A stretch of 64,000 bases of DNA from Thiotrichaceae bacterium UBA7357 (GTDB lineage: Bacteria; Pseudomonadota; Gammaproteobacteria; Eutrophobiales; Eutrophobiaceae): assembly GCA_002470825.1 (NCBI GenBank), contig DKOR01000013.1:62001-126000 (forward strand), given 5' to 3'. Made by a program: the position numbers and the translations under genes. Positions 27,714 to 37,097 of the stretch are shown here, one piece after another (within the stretch, counting starts at the first letter, position 1; each line of letters starts with the position of its first letter). The notes below the pieces were generated by a model. That model ran no database searches and had not been told where the DNA came from. It was given only the letters and a program-made list of their open reading frames with translations.

Positions 27714-28634
27714 TTAACCTATCAATTCTTTTAATATCTCATCAGCACCATGCTCTAATAAGCGTTCTGCTAAAATAGTACCAATTTCATAATGCTTTCT
27801 CACATCACCATTTAGCTCCGATTTAATCACTTCACTACCATCCAATCTTGCAACCAAACCAACCAAGTTTATATTATTACCTTTTATCGAAGCCTGACCC
27901 GCTATAGGTAATTGACAACCACCGAAAAGACGACGACTAAAGGCACGTTCTGTTTCAACACAAAGCGATGTGTCGCGATCATTAAGTGGAGCAATCAATT
28001 CATGAACAACAGTATCATCGGCACGACACTCAATACCAATTGCACCCTGTCCTATAGCAGGTAACAATAGTGATTCTGAAATCAACTGAGTTATACGCTC
28101 TTTCAATCCGAGCCGAATGATACCAGCAGCAGCGAGTATGATTGCATCATATTCACCATTGTCCAATTTCCGTAATCGCGTTCCCACATTTCCTCGAAGT
28201 TCTTTTAATTCGACTTTTGGGCATAGCACTTTTACCTGAGATTGACGACGTAGACTCGAAGTGCCTAAAATAGAGCTGTCTGGAAGATCTTCAAGTTGTT
28301 TATATTTATTAGAGATAAAAACATCTCTGACATCCTCACGTTTCAAGATCACAGATATTGCTAGCTCTTCAGGCAAATCAATAGTCACATCCTTCATAGA
28401 GTGCACTGCAATATCAGCTACTCTACTAAGTAGTGCCTGTTCGAGCTCCTTAATAAACAGCCCCTTTCCGCCTACAGCAACCAATGAAGCATCGAGAAGT
28501 CGATCTCCTTCCGTTGTCATGCTCACCAGTTCAACATTTAAATTTGGATTGAAATTTACTAATAATTGTTTGACATGTTCAGCTTGCCATAGGGCAAGTG
28601 GACTATTACGTGTAGCTATTTTAAGAATCTTCAC
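27714..28634 (-). CDS. hemC: Porphobilinogen deaminase HemC
   Basis: Polymerises four porphobilinogens to hydroxymethylbilane. Signatures: RNSPLALWQAEHVK, GKGLFIKELEQALL, AVHSMKDV (catalytic Asp82 in SMKDV), GTSSLRRQSQ, ELRGNVGTRL, and RRLFGGCQLPIAG whose Cys240 carries the dipyrromethane cofactor. Length 306 is typical. First gene of the hem operon and divergent from gshB, so its promoter lies in the 107-base gap at 28635-28741. Confidence 0.96.
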   Translation of the reverse strand: MKILKIATRNSPLALWQAEHVKQLLVNFNPNLNVELVSMTTEGDRLLDASLVAVGGKGLFIKELEQALLSRVADIAVHSMKDVTIDLPEELAISVILKREDVRDVFISNKYKQLEDLPDSSILGTSSLRRQSQVKVLCPKVELKELRGNVGTRLRKLDNGEYDAIILAAAGIIRLGLKERITQLISESLLLPAIGQGAIGIECRADDTVVHELIAPLNDRDTSLCVETERAFSRRLFGGCQLPIAGQASIKGNNINLVGLVARLDGSEVIKSELNGDVRKHYEIGTILAERLLEHGADEILKELIG

Positions 28635-28741
28635 TGTAGGTTATCTATTAAATAGTATGTTATTTGATTTTAATATCATACACTTTGGATATTTTTCAGA
28701 AAGCAATTTATAGTTACTTTATTTAATAGAAACTAGATTTA

Positions 28742-29689
28742 ATGAAACTCGGAATACTTATGGATCCCATTGGCGGGATCAATATTAAAAAAGACAGCTC
28801 ATTTGCCATGCTGCTAGCCGCACAGAAACGCGGCTGGGATATTTACTATATGGAACAAAAAGATCTGTTTATTAATAATGATGTTCCAATGGCAAACTTA
28901 CAACCACTTAAGGTAGAAGAGAACCCTGAGCACTGGTTTACTTTATCGGACACGAAGACTCAACAGCTATCCAGTCTTGACATAATATTAATGCGTAAAG
29001 ATCCGCCATTTAATCTCGAATATATTTATTCTACCTACATTCTGGAACATGCCGAACGTCTTGGCACTATGGTAGTAAATAGACCAGCAGCACTAAGAAA
29101 TGTTAATGAAAAATTTTTTATTACACACTTCCCCGACTGCATCGCACCCACTCAAGTTAGTCGAAATATGGCTGTTTTACTGGATTTCGTTGCGCAACAT
29201 GGCAACATAGTAATAAAGCCACTAGATGGAATGGGCGGGCAGGGTATTTTTCGTGTTAATGCCACGGATCCAAATACTAAGGTCATTCTGGAAACTATAA
29301 CTAAAAATGAAACAAGTTATGTTATGGCTCAAAAATACTTACCTGAGATCTCGTCGGGCGATAAACGAATATTACTAATCAACGGTGAGCCTGTGCCCTA
29401 TGTTCTCGCTAGAATACCTGCTGAGGGTGAATTTAGGGGGAACCTCGCACAAGGGGGAAATGGTAAGGGACTTGAGTTATCTGAACGCGATCGTTGGATA
29501 TGTCAGCAAGTTGGTCCAAAACTTCGTGACATGGGACTATTTTTCGTCGGATTAGATGTGATTGGTGATTATTTAACTGAGATCAACATTACCAGTCCAA
29601 CCTGTATTCGTGAATTGGATAATCTGTATAATATTAATATAAGCGAAGAGCTAATGGGTGTTTTGGAGAAATATAAACAGGAACAATGA
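28742..29689 (+). CDS. gshB: Glutathione synthetase GshB
   Basis: ATP-grasp ligase joining gamma-glutamylcysteine and glycine. The proteobacterial landmarks MDPIGGINIKKDSSFAMLLA, MRKDPPFNLEYIYSTYIL, KPLDGMGGQGIFR, GDKRILLINGEPVPYVLARIP and INITSPTCIRELD are intact; length 315 is normal. It forms a plus-strand cluster with the TonB-like gene and the yqgF-pyr operon. Confidence 0.95.
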   Translation: MKLGILMDPIGGINIKKDSSFAMLLAAQKRGWDIYYMEQKDLFINNDVPMANLQPLKVEENPEHWFTLSDTKTQQLSSLDIILMRKDPPFNLEYIYSTYILEHAERLGTMVVNRPAALRNVNEKFFITHFPDCIAPTQVSRNMAVLLDFVAQHGNIVIKPLDGMGGQGIFRVNATDPNTKVILETITKNETSYVMAQKYLPEISSGDKRILLINGEPVPYVLARIPAEGEFRGNLAQGGNGKGLELSERDRWICQQVGPKLRDMGLFFVGLDVIGDYLTEINITSPTCIRELDNLYNINISEELMGVLEKYKQEQ

Positions 29690-29726
29690 TATTGTTAATC
29701 TTAACGACACACTCGATTATCAATAA

Positions 29727-30665
29727 GTGAATCTATACGTGGCAACCGTTCATTCTGTTGGCTATACAACTACTCCAGTAGACCGATTTGGTTTAACCTT
29801 AAGTCTCGCCATTTTAATCCATGCCCTGATTATTCTCGGCATCAGTTTCGTAGAAGAAGATACTAGACTCCCACGATACGAAACTATGGAGATTATATTA
29901 GTTAAACAAAAGACCGCAGAGCCTAAGGAAGCGAAGAAATTAGCTCAAGCCAACCTACAAGGTGGCGGTGTCATTAAAGATATGATCAGTCCAAAGTCAT
30001 CAATGGCAGAACCTTACCTAGATCCCAAACCAAAAACACCACCACCTAAAGCTCCTTCAAGTGAGATTCAAGAGTCAGCTCCAGTTAAAAAAAATATCAT
30101 TGAAGATATTAAAAGTTCAAACTCACCAACTGAAAAATTAGTCCTATCGGATAAAATGAAACAGCTCGATGAAACACGAGTCATACCTGAACAAAAAAAG
30201 ACCCGCGTTAAAAAGCCCAGAATGCCTTCCGCCTCAGAATTATTAACCAATAGCTTCAAAATTGCTTCTTTAAGTGCAGAAAATCAACTTAAAAATGAGA
30301 CAAAAGAGAAACTTCCTAAACGCAAACATATCACAGCAACGACAAAGGAATACAAGTATGCAGCCTACATGGAAGCATGGCGCCTAAAAGTAGAGCGTAT
30401 CGGTAACATTAATTATCCAGAACAAGCGCGAAGGGATGGCTTATCAGGTAGCCTTCTGCTTGATGTTGCCTTAAACTCAGATGGTTCCATTAATCAAATT
30501 ACTATACGTCGTTCATCGGGCATAGAAATCTTAGATAACGCGGCAATTAATATTGTAAAACTTGCAGCTCCTTATGCAGTCTTTCCACCACAATTCAAGA
30601 ACGAAACGGATATTCTCCATATTTTGCGTACTTGGCAGTTCATTAATAAGAAAGGTTTTAGATAG
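29727..30665 (+). CDS. Energy transducer TonB-like protein
   Basis: N-terminal membrane anchor (LTLSLAILIHALIILGISF, about residues 23-41), a Pro/Lys-rich periplasmic spacer (PKPKTPPPKAPSS) and a C-terminal TonB domain (RIGNINYPEQARRDGLSGSLLLDVALNSDG). It links the proton motive force to outer-membrane receptors. No exbB/exbD is next to it. The start is a GTG at 29727; a GTG at 29739 is an alternative. The gshB-tonB-yqgE-yqgF order is common in gammaproteobacteria. Confidence 0.87.
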   Translation: MNLYVATVHSVGYTTTPVDRFGLTLSLAILIHALIILGISFVEEDTRLPRYETMEIILVKQKTAEPKEAKKLAQANLQGGGVIKDMISPKSSMAEPYLDPKPKTPPPKAPSSEIQESAPVKKNIIEDIKSSNSPTEKLVLSDKMKQLDETRVIPEQKKTRVKKPRMPSASELLTNSFKIASLSAENQLKNETKEKLPKRKHITATTKEYKYAAYMEAWRLKVERIGNINYPEQARRDGLSGSLLLDVALNSDGSINQITIRRSSGIEILDNAAINIVKLAAPYAVFPPQFKNETDILHILRTWQFINKKGFR

Positions 30666-30676
30666 AGACAATACTC

Positions 30677-30910
30677 GTGTTAATGAGAAGAACCTTTAAT
30701 ACTATTTACTGTACAGCGAACGTATGTAACAAACCATTCTTAATAATGCTGCCTACCCTCGAAAACTGTTTTATTAAAAAACCTTTGGTCCATATTCGTA
30801 CTCATGAAAAAGAGGAGGTTATAACTTCTATAGATGGCTCAACAGACAATCAGATTATATTCAGCGCACCTTTTGCTCAATATTATAACCTCGCGGTTGA
30901 CTGCGCGTGA
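30677..30910 (+). pseudogene. yqgE: yqgE (UPF0301/AlgH) remnant with large internal deletion
   Basis: The 77-residue frame joins the two ends of YqgE. Residues 20-47, beginning NKPFLIMLPTLENCF and ending HIRTHEKEE, align with the YqgE start (HHFLIAMPALQDPIF in E. coli). Residues 48-77, VITSIDGSTDNQIIFSAPF and on, align with the C-terminal [21 protein letters not shown]. About 110 middle residues are absent. The reading frame and the overlap with the yqgF GTG start (as GCGTGA) are preserved, so it may still be translated to keep coupling with yqgF. It occupies exactly the syntenic yqgE place. Confidence 0.75.
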
Positions 30911-31341
30911 AAAATCAGACTCTAATTTGCTTTGATTATGGCGAAAAAAGAATAGGAACAGCAGTTGGTCAAACGGTCACTGCTACAGCTACAGCGCTTG
31001 AAATTATTAAGGTTGTTAACAGAAAACCAAATTGGGGGAAAATTGAATATCTAATCGGAGAATGGCGTCCAAATAGATTAATCGTTGGCCACCCATTTAC
31101 ACTTGAGGGCGGCAGGCAAGAAATGACAGATGCCGCAGAAAAGTTTGGACGACAATTGAATGGACGTTTTAAGCTTCCGGTAGAATTTATCGAAGAGCAA
31201 CTTTCTTCCTATGAAGCCAGGCGAGAATTAAAATCAACGTACGATTTGGATTCCGTTGCTGCCAGACTTATTTTAGAGACGTGGCTAAGTGAAAATATCA
31301 CGGAGAATGATCGACAAATAGATTTAGATAGGGAACACTAG
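30907..31341 (+). CDS. yqgF: Putative pre-16S rRNA nuclease / Holliday junction resolvase YqgF
   Basis: RNase H-fold nuclease acting in 16S rRNA 5' maturation. The first strand FDYGEKRIGTAVGQ carries the catalytic Asp, LIVGHPFTLEGG follows, EEQLSSYEARREL holds the second acidic residue and LDSVAARLILETWL the last Asp. Length 144 is normal. GTG start at 30907 overlaps the stop of the yqgE remnant. Confidence 0.93.
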   Translation: MKNQTLICFDYGEKRIGTAVGQTVTATATALEIIKVVNRKPNWGKIEYLIGEWRPNRLIVGHPFTLEGGRQEMTDAAEKFGRQLNGRFKLPVEFIEEQLSSYEARRELKSTYDLDSVAARLILETWLSENITENDRQIDLDREH

Positions 31342-31347
31342 CACACC

Positions 31348-31881
31348 ATGTCAGATGAGATATACGTTAAGCAATTGATAAGTGAGATGGTCACCGCCAT
31401 CAAGTCTCATACTAGCGCCAATAACTATTATGCACCGTTAATGATCGGTGTTAAAACAGGCGGGGCATGGGTGGCCAATCTATTACATCGACAACTCAAG
31501 TATAAAGAGCCTCCGGGAGAGTTAAACATTTCGTTCTATCGTGATGACTTCAGCACCTTGGGGATGCATCCAGAGGTGAGTCCAAGTCAATTATGTATAG
31601 ATGTTAATGATAGACATATTATACTGGTTGATGATGTACTCTATACAGGACGTACTATTAGAGCGGCCATGAACGAAATTTTTGATTATGGCCGCCCTGC
31701 AAGTATAACTTTAGTAGTGTTGGTTGACCGAAGTAGTAACCGAGAATTACCAATACAGGCTGATATAATTGGAAAAAGCATTGCTCTTGATGCAGAAGAG
31801 CATGTTAAACTTCATGGGCCAGAACCATTGATGTTATCAATAACTAATATTGAAAGTGCTGGAACAAAAAAAATGGGATGA
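31348..31881 (+). CDS. pyrR: PyrR phosphoribosyltransferase/regulator
   Basis: PRTase-fold protein with the PRPP loop [26 protein letters not shown]; 177 residues. In gammaproteobacteria it precedes pyrB and may act as a regulator or as a uracil phosphoribosyltransferase. I see no attenuator hairpin ahead of it, so RNA-binding control is not supported here. Six bases after yqgF; its stop overlaps the pyrB start. Confidence 0.92.
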   Translation: MSDEIYVKQLISEMVTAIKSHTSANNYYAPLMIGVKTGGAWVANLLHRQLKYKEPPGELNISFYRDDFSTLGMHPEVSPSQLCIDVNDRHIILVDDVLYTGRTIRAAMNEIFDYGRPASITLVVLVDRSSNRELPIQADIIGKSIALDAEEHVKLHGPEPLMLSITNIESAGTKKMG

Positions 31882-32858
31882 CGGGAAACAAAATTCAACT
31901 CGACAAAAATGGCAATCTCAAGCATTTCCTTACTACAGAAGGTCTTAGCAAATCATTAATCCATAGTATTTTTGAGCATGCCGAATCTTTTGCTAATGTA
32001 GGCGAAAGATCTGTAAAAAAAGTTCCCTTATTACGCGGCAAGACAATCGCTAATTTATTCTTTGAGCCTAGTACACGCACACGCATTACTTTTGAACTTG
32101 CAGCAAAAAGACTGTCTGCTGATATTCTTAATTTGAATATCTCCACCTCAGCAACTAGTAAAGGCGAATCACTTAGCGATACGCTACACAATCTTGAAGC
32201 TATGCATTGCGATATGTTTGTTGTACGCCATTCAAATAGTGGTGCTGCTCATTACATAGCCACACAAGTCGCGCCTCACATAAGTATTATCAATGCGGGT
32301 GATGGTCGTCATGCTCACCCTACACAAGCAATTTTAGACATGTTCACTATTCGTCGCCATAAAAAATCCTTTGAAAACCTTCGTGTCGCAATAGTTGGAG
32401 ATATTTTAAATTCACGCGTTGCACGTTCTGAGATACATGCCTTGAGCACATTGGGTGTGCTTGAAATACGTATTATTGCGCCGCAAACGCTAATCCCGAA
32501 AGATGTTGAAAAGTTAGGTGTTCAAGTTTTCCATAATATGGATGAAGGGCTTAGTGGAGTTGATGTAATCATGATGCTGCGTCTGCAAAATGAACGCATG
32601 CGAGGTGCATTATTACCGAGTAAGCATGAATACTTTCAGCGATATGGGCTAACAAAAAAGCGGTTAGAAAAAGCAAAACCAGATGTGATCGTTATGCATC
32701 CTGGTCCAATTAATCGAGGTGTGGAAATAGCATCGGATGTCGCTGATGGCGAACATTCCGTGATCTTGCAACAAGTTAGTCATGGAATAGCCGTGCGTAT
32801 GGCAGTTATGGCAATGATAATGGGCCGTAGACCGAAGGATTCAAACGAGGATTCATAA
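31878..32858 (+). CDS. pyrB: Aspartate carbamoyltransferase catalytic chain PyrB
   Basis: Condenses carbamoyl phosphate with aspartate. Carbamoyl-phosphate site [38 protein letters not shown], the [12 protein letters not shown] motif, and [19 protein letters not shown] are intact. Length 326 matches the class A enzyme of pseudomonads, which needs a PyrX partner, and pyrX follows immediately. Four-base overlap with pyrR. Confidence 0.95.
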   Translation: MTGNKIQLDKNGNLKHFLTTEGLSKSLIHSIFEHAESFANVGERSVKKVPLLRGKTIANLFFEPSTRTRITFELAAKRLSADILNLNISTSATSKGESLSDTLHNLEAMHCDMFVVRHSNSGAAHYIATQVAPHISIINAGDGRHAHPTQAILDMFTIRRHKKSFENLRVAIVGDILNSRVARSEIHALSTLGVLEIRIIAPQTLIPKDVEKLGVQVFHNMDEGLSGVDVIMMLRLQNERMRGALLPSKHEYFQRYGLTKKRLEKAKPDVIVMHPGPINRGVEIASDVADGEHSVILQQVSHGIAVRMAVMAMIMGRRPKDSNEDS

Positions 32859-34135
32859 TGCGTCTAACTATTGAAAAAGGAAGAATCTTAGACCCAGCTA
32901 GCAAATCAGATAGCAAGAAAGATCTTTTTATCGACGGTGGAAAAATTGTTAGCATCGAAAAAAAACCCGATGGTTTCGAAAGTGATTTTCAAATAGATGC
33001 TAAGGATAAAATCATCTTGCCAGGGCTCGTCGACCTATGCGCTCGTTTACGTGAACCGGGCTACGCCTATAAAGCGACATTTCAATCTGAATGCAAAGCA
33101 GCTAATAGCAACGGCATCACCTCAATTTGTTGTCCACCTGATACAAATCCTGTTGTAGACACTACCGCAGTTGTCGATTTAATTCACCAACGCACACGAG
33201 ATACTAATAGAACAAATGTATATCCTCTAGCTGCAATGACACTTGGTTTAAAAGGTGAACATTTAGCAGAAATGGACACGTTAAAACAAGCTGGTTGTAT
33301 AGCTGTTAGTAATGGTCTGGCCCCAATTGAAAATACAGAAGTATTAAGGCGTGCATTCGAATACGCACACAGTTGTGGATTAACTGTTTTCTTTTTTGCT
33401 GAAGATTACTCTTTAAAGAATAAAGGTGTTGTACATGAAGGTCCTATTAGTACACGACTTGGGCTTTCTGGCATATCTGAAACCACTGAAACAGTTGCGC
33501 TTAGCCGTGCCTTATTATTAATTGAGCAAACACAGGTAAAAGTTCACTTTTGTCGAATATCAAGTGCACGAAGTGTCTCAATGATTGCTGCAGCACAAAG
33601 ACAAGGCTTGCCTGTTTCCGCCGATGTTGCGATTTGTAATCTTCATCTAACAGAAATGGATATCGCTGATTACGATAGTGATTGTCACTTACAACCACCA
33701 TTACGTAACGAACGAGATCGAAAAGGCTTAATAGATGGTATCAACGACGGTGTTATTGCTGCGGTGTGTTCTGATCACCAACCACATGATGCCGATGCTA
33801 AAGCAGCACCCTTTGGTCAAACAGAGGCGGGAGCCTCAACAATTGAACATTTACTACCACTGATGCTACATTTGGTTAATCGAAAAGAAATAAGTTTGAT
33901 ACAAGCTATCGCAGTATTAAGCTCACAACCAGCAGATATACTAGGCGTTGATAAAGGCACACTAGCTGTAGGTAGTAACGCAGATATATGCATACTTGAT
34001 TTAAATTCAAGTAATAGTGTTAATAAAGACTCTTTACTAAGTACCGGAAAAAATACGCCATTCAAAGGATGGGAGTTACCTGGCCAGATTACCCATACTA
34101 TTTACAACGGTAACCTCGTTTATCAGAGGAACTAA
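32858..34135 (+). CDS. pyrX: Dihydroorotase-like PyrX (non-catalytic PyrC')
   Basis: The amidohydrolase fold is complete (425 residues) but metal ligands are gone. The canonical DxHxHLREPG reads DLCARLREPG (Cys61 and Arg63 replace both His), the usual HCED reads FAED, and the His-containing HVST segment reads CRIS; CSDHQPHD is kept. This pattern defines the structural partner of class A aspartate carbamoyltransferase, as in Pseudomonas. A functional PyrC must therefore be encoded elsewhere. The gene abuts pyrB with a one-base overlap. Confidence 0.9.
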   Translation: MRLTIEKGRILDPASKSDSKKDLFIDGGKIVSIEKKPDGFESDFQIDAKDKIILPGLVDLCARLREPGYAYKATFQSECKAANSNGITSICCPPDTNPVVDTTAVVDLIHQRTRDTNRTNVYPLAAMTLGLKGEHLAEMDTLKQAGCIAVSNGLAPIENTEVLRRAFEYAHSCGLTVFFFAEDYSLKNKGVVHEGPISTRLGLSGISETTETVALSRALLLIEQTQVKVHFCRISSARSVSMIAAAQRQGLPVSADVAICNLHLTEMDIADYDSDCHLQPPLRNERDRKGLIDGINDGVIAAVCSDHQPHDADAKAAPFGQTEAGASTIEHLLPLMLHLVNRKEISLIQAIAVLSSQPADILGVDKGTLAVGSNADICILDLNSSNSVNKDSLLSTGKNTPFKGWELPGQITHTIYNGNLVYQRN

Positions 34136-34136
34136 A

Positions 34137-35027
34137 ATGGTACATCCACTAACACGCAATACTCTTTATGTAGAGCAAGCAGAACTCTTATCACAAGACG
34201 AATATGCTGGAAGTCAATATCATATGCGTCTCCAAGCACCCGAGACAGCAGCACATGCCAAACCTGGACACTTTATCCATATGCAATGCGATCCAGTTCT
34301 ATATATGCGACGTCCAATGTCAATCATGCGTAGCAATCCCAAAAGTAAAACTATCGATGTACTTTATAAAGTACATGGTCAAGGTACTAATTTATTATCA
34401 AAAAAAAAGGCTGGTGATAAGATCGATTTGATCGGACCTATAGGCCAATCATTCAAAATGGAAGGCTACAAAAAACGACCTTTGTTAATTGGTGGTGGAG
34501 TTGGTATTCCACCAATTGTATTCCTAGCAGAACACATGAAGAAGACGGCGAAAGATATTAGTCCGTTGGTCATCATGGGCTCTGAAATTCCCTTCCCATT
34601 TAAAAGTCGTCCGTCGCAGATCATAGTGAAAGAAATCCCATCTGATGTTATCGCATCAATGCCTCTATTAGATGACTGGGGTATACCTTCACGCTTAAGC
34701 AGCATGCAAAATTATCCTGGCTGTTTTAACGGTTACGTCACAGATTTATCACGCTATTGGTTAGATATGCTTAATGAAGATCAACTCAAAGAAGTCGAAG
34801 TATTTACCTGTGGACCAACGCCGATGTTGAAGGCAGTGGCACAACTGGCAAAAGAATATGATCTATCTTGTCAGGTATCTTTAGAAGAATATATGGCATG
34901 TGCCGTTGGTGGCTGCGCAGGTTGTACTGTACTTATAAGTACAAATGAAGGCCCAGCCATGAAACGCGTCTGCGTAGATGGCCCAGTATTCGAAGCAGAG
35001 ACCGTGATACAATTTAATGAAACATGA
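34137..35027 (+). CDS. PyrK-like dihydroorotate dehydrogenase electron-transfer subunit
   Basis: FAD/NAD reductase of the ferredoxin-NADP reductase superfamily. The FAD site RRPMSIMR, the NAD-side GGGVGIPPIVFLAEH and CGPTPMLKAVAQLA, and a C-terminal 2Fe-2S cluster motif CAVGGCAGCTVLI plus a final Cys (RVCVDGP) match PyrK. Its catalytic partner PyrD is not adjacent. It follows pyrX by one base, so it belongs to the pyrimidine operon. Confidence 0.85.
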   Translation: MVHPLTRNTLYVEQAELLSQDEYAGSQYHMRLQAPETAAHAKPGHFIHMQCDPVLYMRRPMSIMRSNPKSKTIDVLYKVHGQGTNLLSKKKAGDKIDLIGPIGQSFKMEGYKKRPLLIGGGVGIPPIVFLAEHMKKTAKDISPLVIMGSEIPFPFKSRPSQIIVKEIPSDVIASMPLLDDWGIPSRLSSMQNYPGCFNGYVTDLSRYWLDMLNEDQLKEVEVFTCGPTPMLKAVAQLAKEYDLSCQVSLEEYMACAVGGCAGCTVLISTNEGPAMKRVCVDGPVFEAETVIQFNET

Positions 35028-35695
35028 CCATGTCCATAAAATCAAGTGTAATTACTAGCAACCAATCTAGTGTTCATAAAGATTTAGAAAGTGGTATAAA
35101 AAAACATCTCGTTAACCCTTTTAGAAAACCTTACCGACTATTTAGCAAAGAAATCTTTCATAAAGCTAACAAAGTAATAAATGATTTAAACTTACCTATA
35201 GTACTCGATTCTGGCTGTGGTACAGGTGAAAGTAGTTATATCTTGTCTAAAAAAAATACTGATGTATTAATAGTGGGTATCGATAAGTCAGAAAAACGCC
35301 TTGATAAGTTTATATCAAACGATAATTTTTATTATAGAGATAATTTAATTTTAATGAGGGCCGATCTCATTGATATCTGGCGAATGATTAAACAATCAAA
35401 CTGGATTATCAAAAAACATTACATACTTTATCCGAACCCATGGCCCAAAAAAAATCAATTAAAGCGACGTTGGCATGGGCACCCTATCTTTCCGGAGATG
35501 ATCGGTCTATGTGACCAAATTGAATTGAGAACAAATTGGAAAATTTATGCAGAGGAATTTAAACAAGCATTAGAAATAGTAATCCAAAAAAAATATTTAC
35601 TCGATAGTATTAAAGTAAAAGATTTTATAAGCCCATTTGAAAAAAAATATTCTGATAGTAAACAAATACTATATCGGATTATCAGCTATGTTTAA
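35024..35695 (+). CDS. TrmB-like SAM-dependent methyltransferase
   Basis: Class I methyltransferase resembling tRNA (guanine-N7) methyltransferase. The SAM motif is VLDSGCGTGESSYILS, with VGIDKSEKRL at the acidic strand and LYPNPWPKKNQLKRRWHGHP matching the TrmB PDPWPKKRH catalytic stretch. It is a divergent branch: the N-terminal part is unlike TrmB and the Asp of the catalytic strand is Asn. It overlaps the pyrK-like stop by four bases. An alternative start is ATG 35030. Confidence 0.72.
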   Translation: MTMSIKSSVITSNQSSVHKDLESGIKKHLVNPFRKPYRLFSKEIFHKANKVINDLNLPIVLDSGCGTGESSYILSKKNTDVLIVGIDKSEKRLDKFISNDNFYYRDNLILMRADLIDIWRMIKQSNWIIKKHYILYPNPWPKKNQLKRRWHGHPIFPEMIGLCDQIELRTNWKIYAEEFKQALEIVIQKKYLLDSIKVKDFISPFEKKYSDSKQILYRIISYV

Positions 35696-35964
35696 AAATA
35701 TCGTAATCAAGTAAAACGTGTGTAGATTTACCGATCAAGAGACTTCATAGGACGTAATGATTGAGTTAATTAAATATAGTTAAGAATCGACAATGTTATA
35801 TTTAATAAAAGCATGCACATATATACAGATTATGAATTTTCATATTTATTTCTCTATATCACTCAAGTTCTAAGGTTGAGTTCGTCATAACTTGCAAAAA
35901 AACCAAATTTCACCTATTTTTGCGAATGTAGGCATAAAATTATAATATAAAACAGGAATAAAAA

Positions 35965-36231
35965 ATGGCATCTGGTTGGGCTCCTGAAGGAGCTGTACAA
36001 GAACAGATTGATGCGAGCATCAAAGACGCTATAAAAAAAGCGCGAAGCGAAATGCCTGTCGGTGAAAGCTTAAAACATTGTGAGAAATGTGACACTGTGA
36101 TGCCACAAGCACGCCGAAAAGCTGTTCCTGGAGTTCGGTTCTGTTTTAATTGTCAATCTGAACTTGATAAAGAAAAGACTACATTCGCCGGAATTAATCG
36201 ACGTGGTAGCAAAAATAGTCAGTTAAGATAG
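35965..36231 (+). CDS. DksA/TraR-type C4 zinc-finger protein (YbiI-like)
   Basis: 88-residue protein with one C4 zinc finger: CEKCDTVMPQARRK and VPGVRFCFNCQSELD. It lacks the long coiled coil with acidic tip of true DksA, as do YbiI-like proteins. Possibly modulates RNA polymerase; not proven. A monocistronic gene with 270 bases of unassigned AT-rich DNA before it. Confidence 0.85.
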   Translation: MASGWAPEGAVQEQIDASIKDAIKKARSEMPVGESLKHCEKCDTVMPQARRKAVPGVRFCFNCQSELDKEKTTFAGINRRGSKNSQLR

Positions 36232-36275
36232 GTCATTTCTGCAACATCAATTTTTGTCTTGGACAATCAAAATTG

Positions 36276-36319
36276 GTAGATATAATCTACTTAGAACTTT
36301 AGACCTATTCTAATTATAG
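36276..36319. promoter_or_regulatory. Paired short dyads upstream of the peroxiredoxin gene
   Basis: GTAGATATAATCTAC (36276-36290, arms of six bases) and CTATTCTAATTATAG (36305-36319, CTAT-N7-ATAG) lie about 120-165 bases before the peroxiredoxin start. The 4-7-4 spacing recalls OxyR half-sites, but the two dyads do not form the full OxyR consensus. Candidate operator only. Confidence 0.25.
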
Positions 36320-36440
36320 TGAATCTCTGCAATAATACCTTTTGTTATTTAGCGTAAGTCGTATTTAAAATAGCGTTTTAGATGCGTAACCTTGGCTGTA
36401 ACCCTGTAAAATCCATAAATATCTTTAAGGAGTAATATTA

Positions 36441-37046
36441 ATGTCTGTATTAGTTGGCCGCGAAGCGCCTGATTTCACCGCCCCTGCTGTATTAGCTGAT
36501 GGCACTATCGTTGATGAATTTAACTTAAAAAAACAAATCAAGGGAAAGAATGCTGTTATCTTTTTTTATCCTTTGGATTTCACCTTTGTATGTCCATCTG
36601 AATTGATCGCCTTCAGTAAACGTATCCCCCATTTTGAAAAACGTAATACTCAGGTTATAGGTATTTCTATTGATTCACATTTCACTCACAACGCGTGGCG
36701 TAATACTCCTGCAAATAATGGTGGTATAGGTGACGTTAATTATCCATTGATTGCTGACCTTACACATGCTATCTGTAAAGACTATGACGTTGAAACGCCT
36801 GATGGAGCAGTTGCTTATAGGGGATCATTCCTAATTGATACGAAAGGTATAGTAAGACATCAAGTTGTTAATGATTTGCCTCTGGGTCGTGACGTTGATG
36901 AAATGATTCGTATGGTAGATTCATTGCTATTCCATGAAGAGCATGGTGAGGTTTGTCCCGCAGGTTGGAATAAAGGTGACGCTGGCATGAAAGCAACTCC
37001 TGAAGGCGTTGCTGCTTACCTTTCTGAAAATGAAGCGAACCTATAG
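36441..37046 (+). CDS. Typical 2-Cys peroxiredoxin (AhpC/Prx1)
   Basis: Thiol peroxidase that removes H2O2 and organic peroxides. Peroxidatic Cys51 lies in DFTFVCPSELIAF, resolving Cys172 in EVCPAGW; Arg and GGIG loop elements of the peroxide-sensitive eukaryote-like type are present (NNGGIGDVNYPL). Length 201 is typical. AAGGAG ribosome-binding site and downstream terminator show a monocistronic gene. Confidence 0.93.
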   Translation: MSVLVGREAPDFTAPAVLADGTIVDEFNLKKQIKGKNAVIFFYPLDFTFVCPSELIAFSKRIPHFEKRNTQVIGISIDSHFTHNAWRNTPANNGGIGDVNYPLIADLTHAICKDYDVETPDGAVAYRGSFLIDTKGIVRHQVVNDLPLGRDVDEMIRMVDSLLFHEEHGEVCPAGWNKGDAGMKATPEGVAAYLSENEANL

Positions 37047-37072
37047 TTTATTCACAATCGTAATATCGATTA

Positions 37073-37097
37073 AGCCCGGTTCATCCGGGTTTTTTTT
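37073..37097 (+). terminator. Rho-independent terminator after the peroxiredoxin gene
   Basis: CCCGG-TTCAT-CCGGG hairpin (37075-37089) followed by eight T residues, 28 bases past the stop codon. Confidence 0.88.
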
